A stretch of 64,000 bases of DNA from Spirosoma aerolatum (GTDB lineage Bacteria; Bacteroidota; Bacteroidia; Cytophagales; Spirosomataceae). How positions within the stretch are numbered: position 1 is the first letter of the stretch; every line of letters starts with the position of its first letter. The DNA lies in assembly GCF_002056795.1 (NCBI RefSeq), contig NZ_CP020104.1, positions 4,845,501-4,909,500 on the forward strand. The letters run 5' to 3'. Below, piece after piece: positions 35,482 to 44,823 of this stretch. The notes beneath the pieces were generated by a model. The model was not told the DNA's origin. It saw only the letters and a list, made by a program, of their open reading frames with translations, and did no database searches. A program made the position numbers and the translations under genes.

Positions 35482-36582
35482 ATGCCCCACCGTAATTGGC
35501 TGATGGTAGCAAGTGTCAGTTTGCTACTAGCCCATGGGCTGAGCAGTTGTAGCAACTCAAGTCCATCCTCAACGGCTATTGATGAAACGAAAGCCCATCA
35601 GGAAAAAAACCTGCTGGCAACAGCCGCCCTTGATACAGCCAGATTAGAAAATGCCCGTAATGAACTGAATCTAACGGGGAAAATTACATTTAATCAGGAT
35701 CAGGTCGTTAAAGTGTTCCCTTTAGTTGGCGGCCATATTGAAACCTTAAAAGCCGATCTGGGCGATTACGTAAAGAAAGGGCAAACACTGGCTGTTATTC
35801 GCTCGGGCGATCTGGCCGATTTAGAGCAGCAGGCTGTAGCCGCTCGAAGTCAGCTTTCATTGGCTCAGAAAAATATGCAGGTTACGGAAGATATGACCAA
35901 AGCAGGTCTAAGCTCACAAAAAGACCTAGTAGCCAGCAAAGAGCAGTTGGAGGCAGCTAAAGGCGAAGTCAATCGCGTTAACGAACGCCGTCGGATTGTC
36001 GGCGGCAATGGGTCTGTTTATATCGTTAAAGCGCCGGTTAGTGGTTTTATTGTTGAAAAAACAGCCGCTCAGGGAATGGAACTTCGCTCTGACGATCCTG
36101 AGAATTTGTTCACGATTTCCAATCTTGACCACGTGTGGGTACTGGCCAACGTGTATGAGTCGGATCTCGCCAATGTTAAAGAAGGTGATCAGGCGACTAT
36201 CACAACGCTCTCCTACCCCGACAAAATCTTCCATGGTCGCATCGATAAAATCTTTAACGTACTCGACCCTGAAAGTAAAACGCTAAAAGTTCGGGTTACG
36301 CTGGAAAATGCTGACTATCGACTTAAACCCGAAATGTTTGCTAATGTGAGTGTAACCTATGCTGGTCACGATCAGCGGATAGCCATACCAGCCAAGGCAG
36401 TTGTATTCGACAAAAACCGCAACTTTGTGGTGATGGTCAACAAAAAGAACCAGCCAATGGTCCGTGAGGTAGACATTTATAAGTCAATTGGGCCCAAAAC
36501 GTATCTGGCAGGTGGCCTTGCCCCGGGCGACCGGGTTGTCACAGCGAATAACTTACTGATTTATAACGCGCTGGGGAATTAA
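35482..36582 (+). CDS. RND-type periplasmic adaptor lipoprotein (CusB/CzcB-like)
   Basis: About 366 residues from ATG 35482, chosen because it gives a lipoprotein signal (MPHRNWLMVASVSLLLAHGL then SSC at the lipobox); the open frame extends to 35341 but those 47 residues lack adaptor features. The lipoyl motif is LKADLGDYVKKGQTLAVIRSG, followed by a helical hairpin (LSLAQKNMQVTEDMTKAGL), and the barrel includes WVLANVYESDLANVKEGD, typical of heavy-metal efflux adaptors. No RND pump or TolC gene follows; the gene runs into a long inverted repeat and the convergent pyrophosphatase. It is either an orphan partner of a distant pump or the remnant of a larger operon. Confidence 0.85.
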   Translation: MPHRNWLMVASVSLLLAHGLSSCSNSSPSSTAIDETKAHQEKNLLATAALDTARLENARNELNLTGKITFNQDQVVKVFPLVGGHIETLKADLGDYVKKGQTLAVIRSGDLADLEQQAVAARSQLSLAQKNMQVTEDMTKAGLSSQKDLVASKEQLEAAKGEVNRVNERRRIVGGNGSVYIVKAPVSGFIVEKTAAQGMELRSDDPENLFTISNLDHVWVLANVYESDLANVKEGDQATITTLSYPDKIFHGRIDKIFNVLDPESKTLKVRVTLENADYRLKPEMFANVSVTYAGHDQRIAIPAKAVVFDKNRNFVVMVNKKNQPMVREVDIYKSIGPKTYLAGGLAPGDRVVTANNLLIYNALGN

Positions 36583-36660
36583 GCAATAAAACGAGGAAAG
36601 CCCCCGGAAGAGACAACATCTTTCTCTTCCGGGGGCTTTCCTCGTTTTATTGCTTAATTC
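36576..36660. repeat. 38-bp perfect inverted repeat between convergent genes
   Basis: Arms 36576-36613 and 36623-36660 are perfect reverse complements over 38 bp with a 9-nt loop. The left arm includes the stop codon of the adaptor gene and the right arm ends one base before the pyrophosphatase stop. The inner GC-rich part (AAAGCCCCCGGAAGAGA) flanked by AT-rich tails makes it a strong bidirectional terminator. Confidence 0.95.
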
Positions 36661-39342
36661 TTATTTTTTCGTCACCCGAATAGAAATCCGGCGGTTTTGG
36701 GCACGGCCCTCTTCCGTTTCATTGGAGGCAACAGGATGTTCCTGACCGTAGCCTTCTGCTTCCAGCCGATCTTTTGAAATATCCATTTTTTCCAGCTCCG
36801 CCCGAACCGAGTTAGCACGATCCTGCGAAAGTTTCAGGTTAGCAGCTGCATTCCCCGTATTATCGGTGTAACCACCTAATTTGATAGTCACATTTGGATA
36901 GGCTTTCAGGATTTCTGCAATGTTCTTTAACTGCTCCTGCGATTGCGGCTCCAGGGTAGCGCTACCTGTTTGAAACAACAGCCGATCAAAATCGAACCAA
37001 GTTGTTTTATCAACGGGCTTATCACTTTTGATAAACGCCAGCAGCTTATTTTCAACGCCAAACTCAGGGATGTTTAGCTCAATACCGCTGGTCAGTTTTT
37101 GAACGCTAAACTCACCCAGTTTTGCATTGGGCGTACTCACTTTATCATTGTCGGCGGCTGTTGATTCTTCGAGGGGTAGTTCAGTACCAGCCGCTTCTTT
37201 TCCTTCCTTATTATAACCCGGTGTTTCAGATGACTGTACCGCAATGTACGGTGCAATAACTAGCGACACAATCGACATCAGCTTGATAAGAATGTTCATC
37301 GACGGGCCCGATGTATCTTTAAATGGATCACCCACCGTATCGCCCGTTACCGACGCTTTGTGTGGCTCCGATTTCTTATAGTAGGTCTGTCCATTAATCT
37401 CAACCCCTTTTTCAAACGACTTCTTGGCGTTGTCCCAAGCTCCACCGGCATTGTTCTGGAAAATCCCCATCAATACGCCCGAAACTGTCACCCCAGCCAG
37501 CAGACCACCCAGTACTTCAGGCCCGAAAATAAAGCCAACAATCACAGGAACTGTCAGGGCAATAGCCCCAGGTAATACCATCTCCCGGATCGATGCCTGA
37601 GTTGAGATCGCTACGCATTTTTCATATTCAGGCTTGCCCGTACCTTCCAGAATGCCCGGAATTTCGCGGAACTGGCGACGAACTTCTTCCACCATTTTCA
37701 TGGCAGCGCGCCCTACAGCCGCAATCGCCAGCGACGAGAAGATAAACGGAATCATGGCCCCGACAAATAATCCAGCCAGTACGTCAGCTTTGTAAATATC
37801 GATAGCCGAAATACCTGAAATACCCACAAAAGCAGCAAACAAAGCTAATGCCGTCAAAGCTGCCGAAGCAATCGCAAAGCCTTTCCCCGTAGCGGCCGTA
37901 GTATTACCAACTGCATCCAGAATATCAGTACGTCCACGAACTTCTTCGGGCAAGTAGCTCATTTCGGCAATACCACCCGCGTTATCGGCGATTGGCCCAA
38001 AAGCATCAATTGCCAACTGCATCGCTGTAGTTGCCATCATACCAGCCGCCGAAATGGCCACACCGTATAGACCAGCAAAATGATAGGATGTATAAATACC
38101 AGCCGCTAGCACCAAAATTGGTAGTACGGTCGATTCCATACCAACCGATAACCCACCGATGATATTGGTCGCTGCTCCCGTTGCTGACTGACGAATAATC
38201 GACAACACCGGCCGCCGACCCATAGCCGTATAATATTCTGTAATCGACGACATGAGGGCTCCGACGATGAGGCCTGTTATTATGGCATAAAACACATCCA
38301 TCCGGCTAAACTCTACCCCACGGATTTCCATGGTCACATCAGGGAGATAGCTGGTTACCAGAAAATAGGAAGCAATGATCGTAATGATGATCGAGGCCCA
38401 GTTACCGATATTCAAAGCGCCCTGAACACTACCCTCGTCATTTTTGATCTTCACGAAATAGGTAGCAATAATCGAGAAGATCAGACCTAGCCCCGCAATC
38501 ATCATGGGCAGCACGATGGGAGCGTGACCAACAATATTCATATCAGCCGGAATCTTGATTTCACGGCCCAGTACCATCGTAGCCAGGATCGTTGCCACAT
38601 ACGAACCGAAGAGGTCAGCACCCATACCGGCTACGTCACCTACGTTGTCGCCAACGTTATCGGCAATAGTAGCCGGGTTACGTGGGTCATCTTCAGGAAT
38701 ACCCGCTTCCACTTTACCCACCAGGTCAGCGCCTACATCGGCCGCTTTGGTGTAAATCCCTCCGCCTACCCGGGCAAACAAAGCGATCGACTCCGCCCCC
38801 AGCGAGAAACCAGCCAGCACTTCCAGGGCTCGCTCCATAGGTAACCCGTTCATATCACCGGTCGACGCTACATAGGTATTATAGAGTACGAGAAAAAGAC
38901 TACCGAGCCCTAACACGGCCAGACCTGCCACACCAATCCCCATCACCGATCCACCCGTAAACGACACGTCTAAGGCGCGGGCCAGACTAGTACGGGCAGC
39001 ATGGGCCGTACGAACATTGGCTTTGGTGGCAATATTCATCCCGATGTATCCGGCCAAGGCCGACAGGAAAGCCCCCAGTACAAACGACAAACCAATAACG
39101 GGGCTGGAATTTTCAACTAGGGTACCTGAATAAGCCAGAAGAAGGGCTACAACAATACCGAAATAAGTAAGAACGCGCCATTCAGCTTTAAGAAAAGCAA
39201 TGGCGCCATTGGCAATGTACGACGAGATCTCCTGCATCCGGTCATCGCCGGCTTCCTGTTTAGAAACCCACAGGAATTTGGTGTACATGATCACCAACCC
39301 GACAAGACCCAATACGGGAACCAGATAAACACTGTAATTCAT
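36661..39342 (-). CDS. hppA: membrane pyrophosphatase fused to OmpA domain
   Basis: An 893-residue ion-pumping pyrophosphatase. Residues 1-720 are the 16-helix membrane PPase with the PPi/Mg site [20 protein letters not shown] and [27 protein letters not shown] has alanine where potassium-independent enzymes have lysine, indicating K+ dependence. The TM6 gate glutamate of Na+-PPases (LFESY) is glycine (LFGSY), while Glu184 in TM5 (LGAESIALF) matches the arrangement I recall for Flavobacterium-type proton pumps, so H+ transport is likelier. Residues about 782-893 form a complete OmpA/MotB-type domain ([28 protein letters not shown]), expected to bind peptidoglycan; the C-terminus of these pumps faces the periplasm, consistent with that. 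It is much longer than the usual 650-800 residues. Confidence 0.93.
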   Translation of the reverse strand: MNYSVYLVPVLGLVGLVIMYTKFLWVSKQEAGDDRMQEISSYIANGAIAFLKAEWRVLTYFGIVVALLLAYSGTLVENSSPVIGLSFVLGAFLSALAGYIGMNIATKANVRTAHAARTSLARALDVSFTGGSVMGIGVAGLAVLGLGSLFLVLYNTYVASTGDMNGLPMERALEVLAGFSLGAESIALFARVGGGIYTKAADVGADLVGKVEAGIPEDDPRNPATIADNVGDNVGDVAGMGADLFGSYVATILATMVLGREIKIPADMNIVGHAPIVLPMMIAGLGLIFSIIATYFVKIKNDEGSVQGALNIGNWASIIITIIASYFLVTSYLPDVTMEIRGVEFSRMDVFYAIITGLIVGALMSSITEYYTAMGRRPVLSIIRQSATGAATNIIGGLSVGMESTVLPILVLAAGIYTSYHFAGLYGVAISAAGMMATTAMQLAIDAFGPIADNAGGIAEMSYLPEEVRGRTDILDAVGNTTAATGKGFAIASAALTALALFAAFVGISGISAIDIYKADVLAGLFVGAMIPFIFSSLAIAAVGRAAMKMVEEVRRQFREIPGILEGTGKPEYEKCVAISTQASIREMVLPGAIALTVPVIVGFIFGPEVLGGLLAGVTVSGVLMGIFQNNAGGAWDNAKKSFEKGVEINGQTYYKKSEPHKASVTGDTVGDPFKDTSGPSMNILIKLMSIVSLVIAPYIAVQSSETPGYNKEGKEAAGTELPLEESTAADNDKVSTPNAKLGEFSVQKLTSGIELNIPEFGVENKLLAFIKSDKPVDKTTWFDFDRLLFQTGSATLEPQSQEQLKNIAEILKAYPNVTIKLGGYTDNTGNAAANLKLSQDRANSVRAELEKMDISKDRLEAEGYGQEHPVASNETEEGRAQNRRISIRVTKK

Positions 39343-39880
39343 GCGACTAAGTATAGGTTTTAGAAATAAACTGCCCCAAAGATAGCTTTTGAGGGAAATA
39401 ACCCAACGTCGAAAGCAGCGTTTGTTGACTTTTTTTGAGGTTAATTACGTTTTTTTTAGGAACAAAAACTGTCAAAAAGTTAATTTAGAGTAATTATTCA
39501 CTTGGAAATACTGCAATTCTGCTTATTCATATCAATTACTCATAACTAATTCGGCGAACAAGCTACAACTACTAAGTAGTATCATCTACCTGTCCCATTA
39601 CACTACTTGCTTGTCAGATGGTTACCACCTGACAATTATAAATCTACACCGCATTTCTACTTATCATAATAGGGGCTTCTGGCTGGCTAATAGCCCATTT
39701 CTTAAAGGCTAGAAATTAAATCTTCATTAAATTATAATTTATATTATAAATAATTTAAATTACAGAATATAATTCTAAAATTAATTTTATTATTAAAATA
39801 TAATTTCATTATTATTGAGCATAACTTACCAAATCAGTAGACTCAATTTACACTTTCTTAACTTAACTAAGCTGATTACC
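39343..39880. promoter_or_regulatory. 538-bp region upstream of the SusC gene
   Basis: Divergent control region for the pyrophosphatase and SusC genes. A nested palindrome TTGTCAG-a-TGG-tta-CCA-c-CTGACAA lies at 39611-39635 and resembles a dimeric regulator site or a hairpin without a T-run. From about 39715 to 39820 the sequence is extremely AT-rich (runs such as ATTATAATTTATATTATAAA), as is common for promoters of SusC-type loci. Confidence 0.5.
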
Positions 39881-42800
39881 ATGAAGAAGTCTTTACTGCT
39901 GAGTCTACTCATAGTAGGCTTAAGTTGCTCGTTGGCGTGGGCCCAGAGTCGCAAGGTAAGCGGCACCGTTACTGCAGAGGAGGGCGTTGGTGGCTTTGCG
40001 GGCGCTACCGTTGTTGTGAAAGGCACCACCATAGGTACGGTGACAGATGTGAAGGGAGAATACACACTCAATGTACCCGCTTCTGGAGTTACACTTGTGT
40101 TTTCAGCCGTAGGTATGCAGACCATGGAAGAAGTACTCGGCGGCCGAAGTCAGATTAACGTTACCCTAAAAACAGATACCAAACAATTAAATGAAGTTAT
40201 TATCACAGCGCTCGGCATTAAGGAAGAGCGCGACAAATTTGCCTCTTCCGTATCGACTGTAGACGGAAAAAACATTGCCAAGTCGGGCGAAACCAGCCTA
40301 CTGACCGGGTTAAGTGGAAAAGCATCCGGGGTGTTGATCACCCGAAACGGGGGTGACCCAGGTGCAGGGGCCTACATCCAGATTCGCGGCCAGAACACCA
40401 TCAATGGTAACGCTCAACCTTTATTTATTGTCGACGGAATTCCAGTCAGTAATTCCAGTGATAACACAGGATCAGCGGCTGGGAACTCTATCGTTCAGCA
40501 GTCGCGCATCAACGATATTAATCCTGAAGATATCGAAAGCATGGAGGTGCTTAAAGGCGCTTCGGCGGCTGCTTTATGGGGGACTCGTGCGGCCAATGGG
40601 GTCGTCGTTATTACCACCAAGAAAGGGAAAGACTCCAAAGGGAAAGTCAATATTACGTTCAAATCCACCGTTTCCTTCGACAAGGTCAATAAGATGCACG
40701 AGTTGCAGCGAACCTATGGACAAGGTACGGGGGGACGTTTTGTACAGGGTAATAAGACTAGTTTCGGCGACCTGATTGCCGACCGTACAGGTGGCCCGGA
40801 CACGTACATCACCGATCCTACGGCTGCGGGCTACCAAGGTTTTGTTACCTTTCCAGATGGCACGAAGCGCTACGCCATAGCTTCAGGAACCACAGCCAAT
40901 CCGCATGGAGGGAAAAACGCTAAAGACACCTACGATCATACGAATGATGTATTCCAGACAGGCCATTTCACCGATAATAGCCTGAACATCAGCGGTGGTA
41001 ATAACCGATCCAACTTCATGCTCAGCTATTCAAATCTGAATCAGGAGGGGGTAATTAAGGCATACAGCAATTATCAGCGTAACACGGCCCGCATCAATGT
41101 GGCCAGTCAGTTTACCGAATGGTTCCGGGCGTCAGCTAATGTAGGATACAGCAAAGTCTATTCATCCCGTACTCAACAGGGTGATAACCTAGATGGTATT
41201 CTGCTGGGAGGAACCCGCACTCCACCGGATTTCGACAATTCGTATTATACCGGCACCTATACAAACGCAACAGGGCAGGTCTTCAACGATGTACACGTAT
41301 CGTACCGGAACCCGCTTGGTATCGATCAGAACTCCATTTATTCCAACCCGGTCTGGAATATCAACAACAATAAAAACAGTACCGACGTCGACCGGATCAC
41401 AGGGAATGTAGAGCTGAATATTACCCCAAAATCATGGCTAACCCTTACAGGCCGTACTGGTATCGACAACTTTACCGATGCCCGTCTGGAACGTTTTGCC
41501 CGCAATTCATCAACTTACCTGGGAGGCTATTTGTCAAAAAACTGGATTACTGAAAAACAGTTTAATACGGATGTGTTTGTTAATGCTACCAAAACGTTCA
41601 ACAATGATTTCAACGGTTCGGTATTGGTAGGCGTCAATTACAATAGTCGGCGAAAAGCAATCCTAACCGATGCCATCACCAATTTTATTGTCCCTACGGC
41701 TCCAGATATTCTGACGAATGCGTTGAATTCCAATCTGTCGGCCAGCAATTATAACTCGTTGATTCGAACCTATGCCTATTATGCTCAAGCCGAAGTACAG
41801 GCGTATAATATGCTATTCCTGACGCTGACGGGCCGAAATGAAAGTGCCTCGACCTTTGGATCAAAAACGAACAGCAGTTTCTTTTTTCCGTCGGCTGCGT
41901 TGGCCTGGCAGTTTAGCAAGCTGAAAGGGCTGGAATCCAGCTCTATTATTAGTTTCGGCAAACTTCGGGCTACCTGGGGTCAGGTGGGTATTCAGCCCCA
42001 GCCTTATCAGAACTTCACCACCTTTTCGCCAGCCGCCTATGGCGATTCGTTTGCGGGTGGTTTGACCTCCGCCAGTTCGTTATACGGTGGGGGCTATGTT
42101 CGAAGTACAACGGCCGGTAACGACTTCCTGCGCCCCGAACGGAAAACCGAAACCGAATTGGGTGTCGATCTGCGTTTTCTCAATAACCGCTTTACCTTCT
42201 CAGGAACAGCCTACAGCAATTCGACAAAAGACGTAATTCTGTCGCTGAACGTACCGTACGAAACAGGCTATACCGTTCGGAATATCAACGCAGCGGAATT
42301 ATCGAACAAGGGACTCGAATTTGAAGCCAGTGCCGACATGCTTCCGCAAAGCGATCTCAAATGGAACCTCTCGGCTAATTTCTCCCTGAACCGCAACAAA
42401 GTGATCTCGCTGGCTGGCTCCTCGGTCTACATCCTGCCCGACAGCTACCAGGAAAACTCTTCCCTGATTCCGGGGCAGCCATTCGGTATCTTTTATTCAA
42501 CCGACTTTCTGAAAGACGAATCGGGCAAGTATAAGCTGGATGCCAATGGGTTTCCGCAGGGAGGTACTGACAACGAAATTATTGGCAACCCAAATCCAAA
42601 ATGGCGGGGTGGACTCGGTAGTACGTTCTCCTACAAAGGTGTATCACTGTATGTTCTCTTTGATCGGGTGTCGGGTAATGACTTTTACAACGGTACACGA
42701 GGTGCGCTTTACAACATAGGTACTCATGCCGATCAGGGACACACAGCCATCGCTCCGGCTGGTGGAATTAAAGATATAAATGGGAACCTGATTGCAGCGG

Positions 42801-43168
42801 GCACAAAATTCCAGGGCGAAATAAAAGACTTTGGCGCTGGCCCCGTAGCGCTCAATCAGGCGTGGTATCAGGGACGTGGTACGGCATTCAATTCAGCCTC
42901 GTATAAGCAATTTATCGAAGATGGTAGTGCCTCACGACTTCGTGAAGTGACGCTGACGTATAGCCTGCGGAGCCCTAAATTCCGTCAGTTTACCCATCTG
43001 TCGTCTGTTGATTTTGCGCTTACTGGACGAAACCTCGTTCTGTGGACTAAATACACTGGCACCGATCCCGAAGTTAATATTACCGGAGCTGGCTTATCGC
43101 GTGGGCAGGATTGGTTCACTAACCCCAACACCAAGTCCATTCTGTTCTCAGTAAAAATCAACTACTAA
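39881..43168 (+). CDS. SusC/RagA family TonB-linked outer membrane protein
   Basis: A 1095-residue outer-membrane transporter from ATG 39881, which gives a clean signal peptide (MKKSLLLSLLIVGLSCSLAW, cleavage before QSRK). Residues about 25-110 are the carboxypeptidase-regulatory-like domain (VSGTVTAEEGVGGFAGATV), followed by the plug with the SusC signature GAAYGSRAANGVV-like ALWGTRAANGVVVITTKKG. The remainder is the 22-strand barrel, ending WFTNPNTKSILFSVKINY. With the SusD lipoprotein downstream it imports an oligomeric nutrient, energised by TonB. There is no dedicated sigma/anti-sigma pair here; the substrate may relate to the PIG-L deacetylase that follows. Confidence 0.95.
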   Translation: MKKSLLLSLLIVGLSCSLAWAQSRKVSGTVTAEEGVGGFAGATVVVKGTTIGTVTDVKGEYTLNVPASGVTLVFSAVGMQTMEEVLGGRSQINVTLKTDTKQLNEVIITALGIKEERDKFASSVSTVDGKNIAKSGETSLLTGLSGKASGVLITRNGGDPGAGAYIQIRGQNTINGNAQPLFIVDGIPVSNSSDNTGSAAGNSIVQQSRINDINPEDIESMEVLKGASAAALWGTRAANGVVVITTKKGKDSKGKVNITFKSTVSFDKVNKMHELQRTYGQGTGGRFVQGNKTSFGDLIADRTGGPDTYITDPTAAGYQGFVTFPDGTKRYAIASGTTANPHGGKNAKDTYDHTNDVFQTGHFTDNSLNISGGNNRSNFMLSYSNLNQEGVIKAYSNYQRNTARINVASQFTEWFRASANVGYSKVYSSRTQQGDNLDGILLGGTRTPPDFDNSYYTGTYTNATGQVFNDVHVSYRNPLGIDQNSIYSNPVWNINNNKNSTDVDRITGNVELNITPKSWLTLTGRTGIDNFTDARLERFARNSSTYLGGYLSKNWITEKQFNTDVFVNATKTFNNDFNGSVLVGVNYNSRRKAILTDAITNFIVPTAPDILTNALNSNLSASNYNSLIRTYAYYAQAEVQAYNMLFLTLTGRNESASTFGSKTNSSFFFPSAALAWQFSKLKGLESSSIISFGKLRATWGQVGIQPQPYQNFTTFSPAAYGDSFAGGLTSASSLYGGGYVRSTTAGNDFLRPERKTETELGVDLRFLNNRFTFSGTAYSNSTKDVILSLNVPYETGYTVRNINAAELSNKGLEFEASADMLPQSDLKWNLSANFSLNRNKVISLAGSSVYILPDSYQENSSLIPGQPFGIFYSTDFLKDESGKYKLDANGFPQGGTDNEIIGNPNPKWRGGLGSTFSYKGVSLYVLFDRVSGNDFYNGTRGALYNIGTHADQGHTAIAPAGGIKDINGNLIAAGTKFQGEIKDFGAGPVALNQAWYQGRGTAFNSASYKQFIEDGSASRLREVTLTYSLRSPKFRQFTHLSSVDFALTGRNLVLWTKYTGTDPEVNITGAGLSRGQDWFTNPNTKSILFSVKINY

Positions 43169-43170
43169 AC

Positions 43171-43196
43171 AGTTCTCGGCATCCGGTTTACGGCAG
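43171..43196 (+). repeat. dispersed intergenic element, diverged copy 3
   Basis: AGTTCTCGGCATCCGGTTTA followed by CGGCAGG, between the SusC and SusD genes. It matches the 16.8-kb copy (GTTCTCAGGATTCGGTTTAC) at most positions. Confidence 0.5.
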
Positions 43197-43285
43197 GCTA
43201 TTGGCTTAGTCAGTTGACTCACGACCTGTTAACGCGGCCTTACCTCTATTACTGCCCCGTCGTAATCCCCAAACTTCTTCAAACC

Positions 43286-44716
43286 ATGAAAAAATTAGTT
43301 TCTCATAAAATCACTATCGCTTTCGTACTGATTACGTTACTCAGCAGTTGTAGCGATTTATTTAATGAGCCCAACATTAAAAACAATCCGAATGCGGTTA
43401 CTGACGTCGATGTAGCCACCTTACTCTCGGGAACGCTGTTGGGGGTAGCCATGATCCATGAGGATACCGACGTGCGGATTGGGGCCATCTGGGCAGGTCA
43501 GTTGAATGGTCTGGCTCGTCAGCATCAGGGCTATGCCGATTATATTGTTTCTTCGCAGAATTTTAGCTGGAGTCCTTTATATCCTGCAGCCAGTCAGGCC
43601 CGTCTTATCCAGACCAAAGCCGATGCCGTTGGCGATAAGTGGACAAAAGGGATAGGTCAGGTCTTGGAAGCGCTATTAATTGCTAAGGCCACCGATTTCT
43701 ACGGTGATGTCCCGTACAGCCAGGCCTTCGATGATGTAAAGTATCCGACCCCCACATTCGACAAGCAGGCCGATGTTTATACTGCCCTTCAGACGACGTT
43801 AGACAATGCCATTCAAAATCTGTCGGCACCGTCGGGTTTGGCAATTGCTTCTCAGGATTTTATCTATGGCGGGAATGTAGGTAAATGGAAAGCAGCCGCC
43901 TATACCCTGAAAGCAAGACTGTATCTACACGTAGGGGACTATGCCAAAGCCGTTACCAATGCCACGTCGGGGATCAGCAGTACTTCCGGAGATGCCCTGA
44001 TTCCCCACGGCACCAGTCAGGGAGTGGATTATAATCAGAACTATGATTTCTTCCGGGTAAACCGGGCAGGTGATACGGGTTTCGATGGGGCTTATCTTCC
44101 CGTGCTGATGCAGTCACGTATTAAATCGGCTAATACAAAAACCGACGAAACATCGCTTTACAATCATTACTTCAAAGTCGGCATAACCGCAACGGGCAGT
44201 CTGGACCCTAACACGACAGATGGCGCTTTTACGGCCTCCTCTCCGCATCCCATCATTACGTATTATGAAAATCAGTTGATTCTTGCCGAAGCGCAGGCCC
44301 GTCTGGGCGTAACGGATAAAGCCCTGGATGCCCTTAATTCTGTCAGAAAAGGACTGACCAGCGGCTATATCAATGGGAAGACGATTTCGGCTACCGGCCT
44401 TAAATACGATGCCTATACGCTGAGTGATTTTGCGCCCACTGGTCTGGCGAATCCAACAAAGTTAGCAACGGTACAAACGGCCCTTCTCTATGAAATCATC
44501 AGCCAGCGGTATATTTTCCTGCTGATGCAATACGAGGCTTTTAACGACGTGCGTCGGCTTGAAAAAGCCACACCTGTTGTCCAGCTTCCTATCCCGTTAT
44601 ATACAGGCTCCCAAAAACCGGAACGGTTTATTTACCCACAGAATGAAGTAAACACGAATCCGAATGTGCCCAAGCCCTTGCCAGACCAGTTTACGAAAAT
44701 CCCGATCTTCCAATAA
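43286..44716 (+). CDS. SusD/RagB family nutrient-binding lipoprotein
   Basis: A 476-residue surface lipoprotein from ATG 43286; the signal peptide leads into the lipobox LLSSCSD. The tetratricopeptide-like helical fold of SusD is seen in TKGIGQVLEALLIAKATDFY, GKWKAAAYTLKARLYLHVGD and the C-terminal ALLYEIISQRYIFLLMQYEAFND, RRLEKATPV. YGDVPYSQAF is a family landmark. It forms the lid of the SusC transporter and binds the incoming substrate. A terminator-like hairpin follows the gene. Confidence 0.94.
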   Translation: MKKLVSHKITIAFVLITLLSSCSDLFNEPNIKNNPNAVTDVDVATLLSGTLLGVAMIHEDTDVRIGAIWAGQLNGLARQHQGYADYIVSSQNFSWSPLYPAASQARLIQTKADAVGDKWTKGIGQVLEALLIAKATDFYGDVPYSQAFDDVKYPTPTFDKQADVYTALQTTLDNAIQNLSAPSGLAIASQDFIYGGNVGKWKAAAYTLKARLYLHVGDYAKAVTNATSGISSTSGDALIPHGTSQGVDYNQNYDFFRVNRAGDTGFDGAYLPVLMQSRIKSANTKTDETSLYNHYFKVGITATGSLDPNTTDGAFTASSPHPIITYYENQLILAEAQARLGVTDKALDALNSVRKGLTSGYINGKTISATGLKYDAYTLSDFAPTGLANPTKLATVQTALLYEIISQRYIFLLMQYEAFNDVRRLEKATPVVQLPIPLYTGSQKPERFIYPQNEVNTNPNVPKPLPDQFTKIPIFQ

Positions 44717-44745
44717 ATACGTTTAGTTGTTAGGTAATGCGGGTT

Positions 44746-44775
44746 AAAAGGCTATCCTTTTGGGGTAGCCTTTTC
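44746..44775 (+). terminator. intrinsic terminator after SusCD
   Basis: AAAAGGCTA-t-CC pairs with GG-g-TAGCCTTTT around a short loop, followed by TTTTC. It may partly separate the deacetylase gene from susCD transcription. Confidence 0.75.
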
Positions 44776-44823
44776 TATGCTTTCGTTGTAAATTTGTCCA
44801 TTCCATCTTAACTGCTTCCGACT

